Part shown: in pieces, positions 47,966 through 61,752 of the stretch
Position numbering within the stretch: position 1 is the first letter of the stretch
How the letters are laid out: every line of letters begins with the position of its first letter
NCBI GenBank assembly: GCA_022497155.1
Contig: MU385732.1
Location: 62,001-126,000, forward strand
Direction: 5' to 3'
DNA: 64,000 nucleotides
Origin: Whalleya microplaca
Lineage: Eukaryota; Ascomycota; Sordariomycetes; Xylariales; Xylariaceae
The notes under the pieces: model-generated
Told to the model about the DNA's origin: nothing
What the model saw: the letters and a program-made list of their open reading frames with translations, nothing else
Databases searched by the model: none
Made by a program: the position numbers and the translations under genes

Positions 47966-48863
47966 TCATCTGTGGATGGCCATCTCCTTCGGCACCCAGA
48001 GCCCGACACACCCTCCCACCAGACCCAGCCACACCATGAGGTAGTCTTCTTTGGGACAGTCGAAGCTGGCCATGGCGTCCCCAATGACGCATGGATGAAG
48101 GAAGAAGGAAGGCACTCCAGTGACGGGGTGATGCTGTAGCCGCCACGTTAGTTGTGAGGTAGCGACAATAAATTCCCAGAGCGAGGACCAATAGTTGACT
48201 TATTGCACAGTGCAGGGGTTTGACCTACATCGATGGAGATGCCACCAATCGAGCCCGCTCGCTGAAGAGAATGTCTGAACTGCTCGGGCACTAGCCAGCG
48301 GAAGACAGTTTCGGTGTCGAAGGCCGGCTGGTCAGGCGGCAAGTTATGCAGACTGAACCAGAGGCAAGGCACACGATATGTCGGGTGAAGATGTATCTCA
48401 TACTTAACGTGGCCAATATGAGGGTCAGGCCTCAGGGGCTCTTTCGTGAGGGTTTCCTGCATGCGAGTGCCTGTCAGCACTTAATTTCGATCGGGTGGAA
48501 GCTCCACCGTTGACATATGGTTCAAGTGACCTTGTCTGATTCTTCCATCTCTATCATCATCTCATCGGTACCCGTTGTGTCTTCACTTATACCAAAATCG
48601 CCCATCATGGACGCAAGATCCTGCTCGGCCGCCGCTTTGTCCTCTAGTGGTCTAGTGATTTGGAGAAAGATGGTGTATTCTGATTCCGCGTCGAACGACA
48701 TGTCTAATGCCGTATGTACGCTGAGGCGCCATTGCTTGCGTAGAGGACCCAGCGTAGCCTGACAGTACTTCCTGTCCAAGTAGTGGCATACTTCAGCAAA
48801 CTCTTCCTTGTTTAGGTGGGGGTAAGACTGATACGTTGAACGATGGACGCCGGACTGGCTCAT
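47966..48863 (-). CDS. atg10: Autophagy E2-like conjugating enzyme Atg10
   Basis: E2-like enzyme that joins ubiquitin-like Atg12 to Atg5 during autophagosome formation. Exons 48531-48863, 48229-48456 and 47966-48133 give 242 residues. The core reads GHVKYEIHLHPTYRVPCLWFSLHNLP, then PVTGVPSFFLHPC, with the catalytic cysteine of the HPC motif at residue 202. It ends YLMVWLGLVGGCVGLWVPKEMA, the Atg10 C-terminal signature. The acceptor at 48456 is chosen as the only one restoring frame between ESDK and ETLTKEP; a nearer CAG 13 bp upstream breaks it. Atg10 diverges strongly among fungi, but motif order and size fit. Stop codons of this gene and the U2 B'' gene are 98 bp apart on opposite strands. 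Confidence 0.92.
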
Positions 48864-49766
48864 ACTGAGCGAGCTTTCCTCCCCGTATACTGAATAAGAG
48901 TAGAGTTACTTCTGATAACCTCAAGTCTGTCCCAGGTCAGCCAACAGCGCTTGTATCCTTAGGAACACCTTCCGATAGTCAGAAAAAGACTATAACCTTA
49001 GCTTAACACACAAAGCCTCAAATGAGAATTTTGGTTGGGTAACAATCCCGCTTGTACAGTTATTAGGTACTTGCCAAGCTTGAAGGGTGTATTGAGGTGC
49101 GCCTATCGGGTAAGTCGGGCGGCGTAGATGTGCCGATGTCGTGGTGGGGCGAAGAGGTCTCGCCGGGTGATTACGTGGTGTAAATCAGTACGGTACCTAA
49201 GGTGCAGAGGATAGGTACTTGCGGCTGTAGGTGGGAAGGTGATAAATCCCCGCGTTGAGTGAGTGGGTTTTAGCAGGGTACCTCCCTACCAGCCTAACTA
49301 CTAACCGAAGCATCGGTACAGATCGCTACGTATGTACCTGGATATGTACATACATAAACTGTACATACCTTTCAATTGCATATCGAACTGAGCCGAAAAC
49401 TTCCAGGTTGTCCTCATAGCCTACATATACACATTGAGGCATACCTGTACGTGCCTCCAACCTACATACCTGTACAATACCTTACGCCTCACACCCTTCA
49501 AGCCAGGGGTTGGAGATCAAGACACCGCGTCTTGTCTGGATCGAGATGGTTTTTTCAAGCTGCACGTTCTTACTATAGTGTATTATCTATCTATCTACCT
49601 TCTCTCGCCCTAGTCTTGTCTTGTCTTGACTTGTAAGCGCCTTGCATCTATTTCCCTCGACGACGAGTCCGGCTCCCTTCTTTCCCTCGAGAGCCATGGT
49701 AGTGGTATAACTGACTGTGCCATTGTGATTACTTGGTTTCCTTGTTCGCTAGTGTCTTTTGCCTCT
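48864..49766. other. Divergent promoter region, Atg10 / mannosidase
   Basis: About 900 bp. The middle is rich in GGTACCT and GTACATAC words. The right end has TCTATCTATC and TCTTGTCTTGTCTTG short repeats (49585-49632). The open frame reaching back to 49626 begins with TTG and its extra residues do not look conserved. Confidence 0.5.
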
Positions 49767-52026
<2,260 letters not shown>

Positions 52027-53151
52027 ATATGAGATGACTACCTAGGTAGCTCATAATACTCTGTGTAGGATCTCTATATTTACTGGCTCAGATTTAACTT
52101 AGAACACTACTTTGCTAGCTCCTGTTGCCCGCTCTACATGGTGGACTTGATACATACAAAATTCGAGGCGATTGATGTAGTCGAGATACCCAGGTCATTT
52201 GGTTTGTCAAATGATGCATGTCGACGATGTTGGCATATAGGCGAAGGTCGGTTGAGTCTACGAACTTTGGAGTGTGCGTCACTTGAGTTGACTTGCAACA
52301 TTTTGTCTCTTCGATATACTAGGGCTCTTATTTTTCAATATTGAGGCCAAACGGTACCCAGGCATATATATCTAGCCTGAACAAGAGATAGTCAGTGGGT
52401 AGGATAGTGTATAACCAGCATTGATCCTATACCGGTTATTGCTGAAAAAACAGGACACAGCTTGAGGGAACCATCTTTTACTTGTTAACATGTTATGTTG
52501 GGCTGCGTAATGTCTGGTTTACGCATGGCCAAATCATAACAGAAGAGCAATAAATGATTCTCGTAATTAGCGATTAATTCCAGAAGAAGTGTTACCAGAA
52601 TTGTTTGGCTACCTATCATATATGTCAGACAGGTCAGAGTACGCCCGTACATGTATATTATTATTATACTTATCGGTTCCCGCCCCGGCACCTCAGCTTG
52701 TTTAAATCCGTTGGCCTTATCACGCTGGAACGGCGACTGTTACACTGCCAAGAGATGGATGGATCTAATACGTGGACAGGCGAAGAGGTGACAGCGATCG
52801 GCCTTATTCGGTTGACCGATAACACACCCAGACACCTGAGCCTCTTGAGAGATCCCACCGATGCGAATACGATATCGACTATCACTTTTACATGTTACTA
52901 CATAACTTACCTACCCGGCCATGGGACACCCAGAAGCTACTCAAATATATACATACATATCACATATTCGTATATTTAATTAATTATTAGCATAAATATA
53001 TCCACAACATGAGAATGCATGTCACCTCAAACGAATCGGTGACCTAATAACTGATCTTCATCATTTTCATCATCATTTATCGCCATCCCTGTTTCCAATT
53101 GTGAGCGGATATCTGTATCCCCGCCCTCGAGGCGGATTGCGCAATCCCACC
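52027..53151. other. Intergenic region, mannosidase to permease
   Basis: About 1.1 kb with no gene. A CCTAGGTA word lies near 52041 just after the mannosidase stop. Four GATAA elements lie in the 480 bp before the permease ATG. Confidence 0.5.
52670..53081. promoter_or_regulatory. Cluster of GATAA elements upstream of the permease
   Basis: GATAA or its complement TTATC occurs at 52670-52674, 52717-52721, 52818-52822 and 53077-53081. In filamentous fungi such sites bind AreA/NIT2-type GATA factors that activate nitrogen-uptake genes. The motif is short and expected by chance, so this is only suggestive. Confidence 0.35.
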
Positions 53152-55197
53152 ATGCCGCCGTCCAACCGCGATATCGAGATGAACATCTTCCCCATCAAAG
53201 AGGACTCGCTCGCGCCGGGGAGCAGCTACACGATGCGGGAGCCGCTCTACGAGGACACCGCGCCGCCGCGCCTCTTCGACCGCCTCGTCGACGGCTTCCG
53301 CCGCGACCCCAACCAGCGCATCACCCCGAAAGACCCTCTGAACGAGATCCACGCCGCCGAGGCCGCCCAGCTGCACCGGCCCATGCTGGCCCGGAGGGGC
53401 TCGCAGTCCCATTACTACGATGTGCGGCAGGCGAACCTGCAGACCGCCCAGTCGCACCTCGCGAGGAAGCTGAAGGGTCGGCATCTGCAGATGATAGCCA
53501 TTGGCGGTTCGATAGGTAGGCAGCTCTGCAGTAGATGGATAAGTCCGTTGGTTAGTCGCGCGTGTATAGAGCTGACTTGACCTGTCCAATTAAGGAACCG
53601 GCTTGTTCGTAGCTTCGGGCCGCGCGCTCGAGGTCGGAGGCCCGGGCTCCCTGCTTGTCGCATACCTCTTCGTCGGTTGTATGCTCTACTGCACCGTCCA
53701 GGCGCTCGGTGAACTCGCTGTCTCGTTCCCCGTTGCCGGATCCTTCTCCGCCTACTCGACGCGCTTCCTTGATCCCTCGTGGGGCTTTGCGATGGGCTGG
53801 AAGTATGTGCTTGCTTATATCCATCCTGTCTTTGCGTATCTGACCTGACCATTTATCTGCTAGCTATGCGTTACAATGGCTCGTCGCGCTGCCGCTCGAG
53901 ATCATCGCTGCCTCGATAACCATAACCTATTGGAGTCCAGACATAAATAAAGCCATCTTCGTCACTATTTTCCTCATCACCGTGGTCGTAATTAACCTAT
54001 TCGGCGTCAAGGGCTATGGCGAGGCCGAGTTCATCTTTGCCATTGTCAAGGTCGTCGCCGTCATTGGCTTCATGTGAGACCAACCTCTGCTATATGCTCT
54101 TCGGGATTCATATTTGCTAACCTTCCTCGCGCCTTAGCCTGCTTGGTATCGTCTTGAACATTGGAGGCGTCCCGGGCGGTGGATATATCGGGGTTCGGTA
54201 TTGGCGGGACCCTGGCGCATTCCACAATGGCTTCAAGGGGCTCTGCAGCGTCTTCGTCACGTCTGCCTTTGCCTTTGCAGGAACAGAACTGGTCGGTCTG
54301 GCCGCAGCCGAGACGGCCAATCCGCGCAAATCCCTCCCCACTGCCATCAAGCAGGTATTCTGGCGAATCACCCTGTTCTACATCGTAGCCCTATTTCTGA
54401 TCGGGTTGCTGGTGCCGTATGATGACCCGCGCTTGCTGATTCCCGGCGCGGCCTCCGCCGCCGCGTCGCCCTTCGTCATCGCCATCGAGAATGCCGGCAT
54501 CGAGGTCCTGCCCTCGGTCATGAACGTCGTCATCTTGATTGCCGTGCTCTCGGTCGGGAACTCCTCCGTGTTCGGCTCCTCACGGACCCTCGCCGCGCTG
54601 GCCGACCAGAACCAAGCGCCAAAGATCCTAGCCTACGTCGACCGCCGCGGCCGCCCCCTAGTGTCTATCGTCATCGCGTCCTCGATGGGCCTCATAGCGT
54701 ACATCGCGGACTCAGACGCGCAGGGCGTGGTCCTGGACTGGCTCGTGGCCATCTCGGGACTATCGTCGATCTTCACCTGGTCGTCGATCTGCCTGGCGCA
54801 CATCCGCTTCCGGCGGGCGTGGGCGGGCCGGGGCCACAGCCTGCGCGAGCTCGCCTTCAAGTCGCAGTGCGGCGTGCAGGGCTCCTGGCTGGGCCTGGGC
54901 TTCAACGTGCTGGTGCTGGTGGCGCAGTTCTGGGTCGGCGCGTGGCCCGTCGGCTGGCGGCAGCAGGGCCCCAGCGAGCTCGCCAAGAACTTCTTCCTGC
55001 AGTACATGGCCGCCCCCGTCGTCATCATCTTCTACCTCGCCCACCGCCTCTACACCCGCACGTCCTTCATCCGCCTCGACGAGATGGACATCGATACCGG
55101 CCGAAGGGAGTTCAACCTGCCCATCCTGCTCGCCCAGGAGGCCGAGGAGAGGCGCGGCTGGCCGAAGTGGAAGAGGGTGTATAAGTTCTTGTGCTAA
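53152..55197 (+). CDS. Amino-acid permease, APC superfamily (YAT type)
   Basis: Plasma-membrane proton/amino-acid symporter with about twelve spans. Exons 53152-53515, 53595-53802, 53864-54073 and 54138-55197 give 613 residues. A 110-residue charged cytosolic N-terminus precedes span 1 with the family motif LQMIAIGGSIGTGLFVASG across the first intron. Then come [38 protein letters not shown], the signature of fungal amino-acid permeases; SAFAFAGTELVGLAAAETANPRKSLPTAIKQVFWRI; and SVGNSSVFGSSRTLAALADQNQAPK. The C-terminus is hydrophilic and lacks a long tail. Substrate range cannot be told; general or neutral amino-acid permeases are closest in motif. The open frame extends upstream only to a GTG, and ATG 53152 is the first ATG. 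Exons 3 and 4 are GC-rich with strong C/G third positions. Confidence 0.93.
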
Positions 55198-56297
55198 CTG
55201 TTTCTTTTTATTCGACTCTCGCGTTGTAGTTTTGGCCCGGTTTACTCATCCGCTTGCTGGTTTGCATTCACGTATGTCCAGCGCAACTTATTAGTCGCGC
55301 GACTTGGTGCATACCTGGTATCTAAACCCGGCGAATGCTGTAAAGCCAGGTATGTTAAGCGGAGCTTGTATAACACACGGCCCGACCCCTTGGTATGGAA
55401 TACAGCAGGATACGGAAGCGAAGCATCTATATATTTATCTCCAGGCTGAGTCCAAGGTCTATGCTTGGTCTTTTGTCCCCCTTTAGATATAGACTTGCTA
55501 CTTGGCGGATTTGGATTTTTGGTTGTTTTATTAGAGATACCTCTTGTATATTAGCAATGTTGGACGTTACCCTTAGTTGTTATGATGATGATGAATGTAC
55601 GAGTTCTAAGCACTATGACAATTACGTAGTCTTCTCTCCCTTTGTGTTCTATATCTTCATGGACGAATTATCAATTTCGCTACGCCTCGTTGGTTCTTTA
55701 TTGGTTTATTCTTAGACCTCGTGCGAACGAATATGATACGGTACATTTGGGTGCTAGTCTTGGTCACTGGATCTCTCAGATCGAAAGCCTCTAAAGTATT
55801 TAAGAGAGTTAATTTCTTAGTGTACTGTATACATACATACATTCAAGGAAAAAGGAGGGAGTGACGCCAGTGCTGGGTGTGCTGACATTCAGATACCCTA
55901 GCCTGTCGGAAATATCAGAACAAGAACTCGAAAAACCCATATGCGTATTATGAAAAATGCCGACTCATAGTACACCCCAACCAGACACATGGAAAGGGAA
56001 GACGTCCATACATCCGCCCAGCCAAACGTGTGCATGCGTAGTTTATCCAGTTGACAGTCCTCAGTCCTGTCCCGAACATTATTTTGTTTTCTGATCAGGT
56101 CCAACTCGAGGAAGGACTGAGCATCAGATCTCGGTTGTCAACTGCATCCATCTTGCAACACCGGGTGTTCTACCCAACTTGAACGTAATTCCTAACGTTG
56201 TCATCATAACTCATGGGCGACTTCCAGACATTTATCTTGCCAATAAGTAGAACTGTCCATACAATCCTATTCCTTTAGGCATCCTTTTTCGAATCGC
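55198..56297. other. Convergent 3' region, permease / NTF2-like gene
   Basis: About 1.1 kb between two gene ends. AT-rich, no protein-like frame. Frames at 55395-55715 and 55898-56104 are not credited. Confidence 0.5.
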
Positions 56298-58003
56298 CTA
56301 GAAGTCCCAGCTGAAGCCCCCTGATTTTGCAGCCCCAGGCTTCCTACCAGGTACAGCCTTGGTATCATCATCCTCGCCGAAGAGCCAGTCTCGGTTAGAG
56401 CCTCTGCCGCCGCCCATACCATCACCGGCGATATGAATTCCTCGCTCACCGTTCGACGCGGACCCCTTTTGCGCTGCCAAAGGCTTGTTCTCCTTCTGCG
56501 TGGGCGACTGATCTTCTAGTTGCCAGTTGGCGTCCATCATCTTCACAACCTTCTTCCGATCTTCGCCAACCGGAGGTTTTGGTTGTGGTTTTTGGGCTGG
56601 TGAATTGTCCGTCATGTCCCAATGGGCTTCAAAGTCTCGGCCCCGGTCCTTCAGATTTGTAATGGTGCCAAGAGGTTGAGGTCCGTCAGCAGGGACAGCG
56701 CTGTCCTCTTCCTCGTCGTAGAGATTGTTTTTATATAGGCCAAGTCCACTGTTTTGCGCAGTGCCACGAGGGCGTCCAGCGCGAGGCTCACCCTTAGGCG
56801 TACCATCATCTACGAACTCAAAGTGGGTCTCAGCATCGCGACGAGGTTTATTAGGAGCAGCCTTGCGTATGGGACTCTCCTGAACTTGATCGTTTTCAGT
56901 GCCCCAATGGCGCACATCTTGGTGGCGTAGAGTCTTGGTCGGTTTAGCCTTGTGAGGCGTGACAAAATCATCAAAGGACCATTGACTGGAATGTTTGGTT
57001 CTCTGAAAGGTCTGCTCTCCTGGCTGAGGATTGTCTTGAGGTTCAGAACCGTCGGCAAAATCGAAGTGGCTGTACTTTTTTGCGTTGGGACGGATGAAGC
57101 GATTAGGGGATACCACTACCTCAGGGCTGGCACTTTCTTCAGGACCTTCATCATTATCAAAAAGGCGATTTGGCTGGAAGTTCTTCGCAGCGCCGGCCTT
57201 GGGAGCGATAGCCTTGCTCGGAGACTCTGAGCGGTCACGACCAGGACTGGGCGAAACCGGCTCATCACCAAGGATCTCGGCGAAATCACGTTGGCGCGGT
57301 CGAGCTCCACCTCTAGGGGAGATTACCGCGGCTATGCTGTGGTCCGACTCCTCGCGAGGGGCAAACAACGAGAGCGAGGCGTGGGGATCGCGTAGAATAT
57401 TGGTAGAGTCGCCGCGCGAGCGAATCGCAGCATCACTGGTCCCTTGGTTGACACCAGCGCCGCCAGACTTAACAGAAGTTTCAATAAGCTTGATCTGTTC
57501 TTTACTGTCGCGAATGGGCCAATTGCGACCCGTCTTGCCAATGACGTCGAGTTGCTTAAGTAGCGAACCCTGGTCCCAGCTCTGTCGGATCTGCAGGATC
57601 CTGCTGTCGTTATTAAAGGTAACGATGTGGACCTAGATAGCGGTAGGTGTCAGCACATGAATAGGCCTAATTGTTCAAGAAGGTCAAGACATACAATAGG
57701 CAAGTAGACAGTACGATCAGCTAAGAAGTTGTCGTCGAGAGAAGGGAGGTAGGGACCGCCGCTGGAGCCGAATTCAAGGACAGTGTCCACTTCAACGGCA
57801 ATGGCATTGTGGCCCTCGATGGTCGAGAGAAAGTCTTCCTTCTTCTTCTGAAACTGGTTGCGCGAGGCATTGAAGTGCTTGACTATGTCGGCGGACCCTC
57901 TGTAGCTCGTAGTAGTGGTGATATAGTGGAGAGTGGCATTGTCAGCCAAGTGAGAGGTGCCCGGCGCAGCAAGAAACTGTCTGTATACAGCTGCCAACGC
58001 CAT
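56298..58003 (-). CDS. NTF2-like protein with C-terminal aromatic/acidic/SP repeats
   Basis: Exons 57695-58003 and 56298-57632 give 547 residues. Residues 1-160 resemble an NTF2-like cone fold: an N-terminal helix (VYRQFLAAPGTSHLADNATLHYI), a GSADIVKHFNASRN turn, then strands LEFGSSGGPYLPS, RTVYLPIVHIVTFNN and IRQSWDQGSLLKQL. The rest is hydrophilic and repetitive. A short unit, aromatic (HF, QW, HW or NW), acidic residues, then a Ser/Thr-Pro, recurs at about residues 292, 320, 345, 373, 440 and 472. A DWLF-acidic segment is at about 518, and the end is GGFSWDF. The Pro/Lys-rich linkers between units vary in length. I recognise it as a fungal protein of unknown role; RNA or ribosome association (as for some NTF2-like and Stm1-like proteins) would be guesswork. 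No signal peptide. Confidence 0.82.
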
Positions 58004-60264
58004 GGTGATGATGTTGAGCTTGGTTGGCTCTGTACAAGGCGAACGCGTTTGTGTTGTGGGCGTGTGTATGTATTACGTGTGGCGACAAGATGGAGGGCAC
58101 CAGGCGCGATTTACGATTCGACGCGACTTTACGAGAGTATAACAAGAGAGGGAGAAGTGCTGCGTAACCCTGGCAAACAAGAAGAATGAGGATTAGGAAG
58201 GGAGAGAATTGGGATACCTGGGAAGGAAAAGATGGTGTAGGTGTCAGGTGTAGGTGTCAGGTGTAGGTGTGCCTACGCAATAAGTGTCAGTTGTGAAGAG
58301 ACAGCAGCAGCAGTCAGGCAGGCAATGAACGGAAAGAAGAAGAAGAAGAATTGTATAGAAGTATGTTTGTTTGAAGCTGGAAGGAGAAGGCGGATTGTCC
58401 AAGGTCCCTGTCACTCGGTCTATTAGTAGGTATGTACTACCTACAGCCCAGGTATGTATGTTTACATCGAGCTCACGCTAACATCCATGTACTTGCCTAT
58501 CCAACAACCTTGGAAGTTGACGGCCTTTCGGCCCCTTACGCTAGTCTACGATTTGAGTTCTGTCATCGCAACTTGGATCTATCTGCCCCATCTAAACATC
58601 TGCCACATGTAGGTAGTACATGCATACTTACATGCAGGTTTTCCTCGTCTGCCTACATAGGTACATATGGGAACCTGTCATCTATACATTTACACCAGGT
58701 AGTCACGAAACGCGTTCAGCGTAACCGATTGCCTGAGGTACATATGTACATGTGCAAAGTGACTCATGCTGGCTGCCTCTATGTCGCTAAAGACGGGATA
58801 TAACAATACATACCCCCAGATCGCCCCTCCAAATACAATGTGAACGTGTGGCATTCCACTCATTCATAGATTGTGGGAACATTAAGCATCCTCCCAGCTG
58901 AATAAGTGGAATATATATAGGACAACTTATATGTAATCTTGTTATTGTTGTTGTTATTTTTGTTACCTAGCAGCCTAGATTGTTGTTGTTGTTGCGCTCA
59001 ACCTTATAGTAGAGCAGCAACATTAAAGGTAGAGGGGCAAGGGATCAGATGCCCTACCGTATCTTCTTAACCGTCAAGGCTTGACTTCCACTCTACCTAG
59101 GGCTGATGGATTTAATGCACGCCATAAGGGTTCAGAAAGGCCGTTCGTTTCAAAGATGCAGGGATCATCTTGTTTCACAAGCTGGCAAGGAACAAAATAC
59201 TACAGTACCATTCCGATGAGTATACGTTACAATACTCAGTTTACTTAACATCTATAAAGGCTTTCGTTTTTACTTTATAAGTAATAATGCAGAGGACATG
59301 TAAAAATAAAAAGGCTTTATGCTCATCTACTAATAGACTTCGAGTTGAATGTGTATGTGTATATAAGTGATGAGTATTATCCTTAACTATACACACTAAT
59401 ACCTACCTGTCATTTACCCGACATACCTTCTTTAACCCCTACTTTCATGGTTCAGGGCGATTGTTTTAGACCTGAGGTGACATTTCCAAAACGGTCACCC
59501 TTTAAAGGCCCCCTTCCAACTCACAAGTCAAAGCTATCCTGTCTTGATTTGAGATGGTAGTTTATCCTTCCGCTGTCAATCACTCAGTTTCTTAGTAGCC
59601 TGATACCAATCGTCAAGGAACTCCTGAAGGCTGTCAAGTCACAAGGCTGTATCAGTCATCTTCTCCCTTGTCTTCCATTGTTGACTATACAGAGTTTCTA
59701 CCGTATTAGAGAATACTGTAGTCCCCTGTCATCTTATCTAAGTAGGCAGTAGGCTGTATGAGCGTGATTCCTTGTTAGACTCTCGAGCTGAATTAGGAGG
59801 TCAAGTATGCATCTCCAAGGGTCTCAGAGTATCAATTCGTAATCATAATTTTATGCACCGAATGTATCTGCAGTGCGACGTGTTTGCTCAGTCTTATACT
59901 ACTCATAACGGAATGCGGCTCCCTACATTCAGGTGGCCCTTGTTTCAGGCACGGCCTCACCGGAGCGATCTCAACCTGGTGACAGTTTCAGGTAAGCTTC
60001 GAGAACGATTCTCACAACTTCTGCCTACATCAGAGCCCCGTGCAGCCTTATGATGTTGTCATGCATCTCAACAGATACTGAGACCTCGGATCTGAAGTTG
60101 TCGATAAATTCGACTGGCTGCCCCCCATTAAGGCTGCATTTCTATATCATACGCACTACATATATAATCACCAACAAGCCTAATCCCGCCAATTTTCTTT
60201 CGACAAGCAAATTATTTTAATGTTAATTCACTTCATAATGCATATACATATAGATATCACTCCT
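58004..60264. other. Long intergenic region
   Basis: About 2.3 kb with no supported gene. It contains a repeated GTAGGTGTCAG unit at 58235-58265, GAAGAAGAAGAAG near 58336, and TTGTTGTT runs at about 58940-59000. ORFs at 58432-58803 and 59772-60053 have no domain and no intron-exon logic. The first 150 bp are the leader and promoter of the NTF2-like gene. Confidence 0.5.
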
Positions 60265-60645
60265 ATGTTCCCATCCAAACCGCAATTGCATTCCAAGAAG
60301 TATCATCACATCTACAATGGCGTAGCGCACCTCCCTGTACGCTCCTGGGTTAGGGGACCCATAATAGACACTACCGACTGCGATGATTGTGCCTCGGTCT
60401 ATATATACGAGATAGAAATATGTTTTGCTCGTAACCGATCATGCACCCTCTACCGGGATTGGGAGGACTTCGAGCGCCTCCGCAAAACCATAACTCCTTG
60501 GAGAGATGCTGTGAGGTATAAAGACCGGGACGACGTTAGCGGGCTACATCAGTTCATACGCGAAGCTCTTGCGAAGAGACCTCGTGACTGCGCACTGGAA
60601 TACTTCTTACGGAGGAGGATTGACGACTGCGACGGACTTTGCTGA
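60265..60645 (+). CDS. Small PX-like protein (tentative)
   Basis: A 126-codon intronless frame from ATG 60265; the same frame has an earlier ATG at 60220 that would add 15 residues, but MFPSKPQ is the more natural start. The core resembles a reduced PX phosphoinositide-binding fold: a strand pair around ASVYIYEIEICFARNRSCTLY, then RDWEDFERLRKTI in the place of the PX (R)-R-Y-S-D-F-x-x-L motif, and a C-terminal helix pair GLHQFIREALAKRPRDCALEYFLRR like the PX ending. The proline-rich PXXP loop is missing. It may be a compact fungal PX-like protein, a decayed gene, or a chance frame. Coding support comes from internal pattern only. The gene sits 1.1 kb upstream of Vps10. Confidence 0.45.
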   Translation: MFPSKPQLHSKKYHHIYNGVAHLPVRSWVRGPIIDTTDCDDCASVYIYEIEICFARNRSCTLYRDWEDFERLRKTITPWRDAVRYKDRDDVSGLHQFIREALAKRPRDCALEYFLRRRIDDCDGLC

Positions 60646-61752
60646 GGTATCGACCAGTTTATCGAGGAAGACGGGAGTTTTTGGACGGTCATCGGTCTTG
60701 CGGTTGCCTATTGGTATTGTGGCTGTGCTTTCAGCGGGCGTCTCTGGGCAGCGATATAGATTGTTTCTTTGAAAAACGATTCCATCGTATGGAACGTATA
60801 GGGCACTTAAGGTGCGATTTTCAACATCCTCATAGTATAATAATGATAGTGTTTATACTCTAGCGACTCTTAAGGTAAATGCTGTTATATAGTGGTATGC
60901 TTATATTATAGAGGGGTGCGGAGTAGAATGTTGGTATCTCTACTAGATTAGATAGAGACTACTATATATATAGGTACCGCCACTTAAGCCAATGCTCGCT
61001 TGTATGCAGTATGACATTATGTATATACTTGATTCATAGAGAAATAATGATACCCATAACCTCGGACTTGGTTACTAGGTATGCTGCGATAGGGAATATA
61101 ATTAGAAGACTTGAAAAGACAGTATAGAGTCGAGCCACAATTCAGAAGCCACAACCAAATCCTAGGTCGTTCTACCTATATTGAGATATGTATCTTATTC
61201 ACTACATCAATAGGAATGGCGAAATACCGGAAAGAGCCGAGCTTCCCTAAGATGTGTATGTACATACTGCATACTGCGTACATGGATATTAACATATGTA
61301 CGTGTGCAGGCAGCTGGCGGCTAGGCGGCTGGGTATTTGTAACAAGGAGAGCTCCTTAGCGCCACAGTGCAGCAGCCCATATCCAGGTACTGCTACATCA
61401 TTGCGGACCTGGTAGCGTGCCATCAATCCCTGAGCGTCCGCGCGGCGCATCTTGCACGTATTCCGTACAGTCCCAGTAACGTGTAGGCATTTGTTGGATC
61501 GAAAGCTGAGACTGATGCAGCGATGACTGATGACACTTGTTGCAAATTCATCGACGCCGAAACCGTCAACATCCACCAACCTTCATCAATTAATCGCCCT
61601 TCTTCCTTCTGCTCATATCAACCGCCTTTTAACCGCCTGTAGATACCTTCAAACCACTCACTTACACGCTTGAACTACAGTTTACTTTCTCCGTCCTTTG
61701 TCCCTCTTTAGTTTGCTATGACCACCACGTCGGCACGCACAACCACGTAACC
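60646..61752. other. Intergenic region upstream of Vps10
   Basis: About 1.1 kb; left part strongly TA-rich. No gene supported. The final 150 bp are C/T-rich (CCGCCTTTTAACCGCC and similar), fitting the Vps10 promoter and leader. Confidence 0.5.

Noticed and set aside
54760..55044. Antisense frame within the permease exon
   Set aside because: Product of the GC-rich codon use of the permease; low complexity and no independent support.
58432..58803. 123-codon plus-strand frame
   Set aside because: No domain, ATG-rich TACATG intergenic sequence and no splice or conservation signal.
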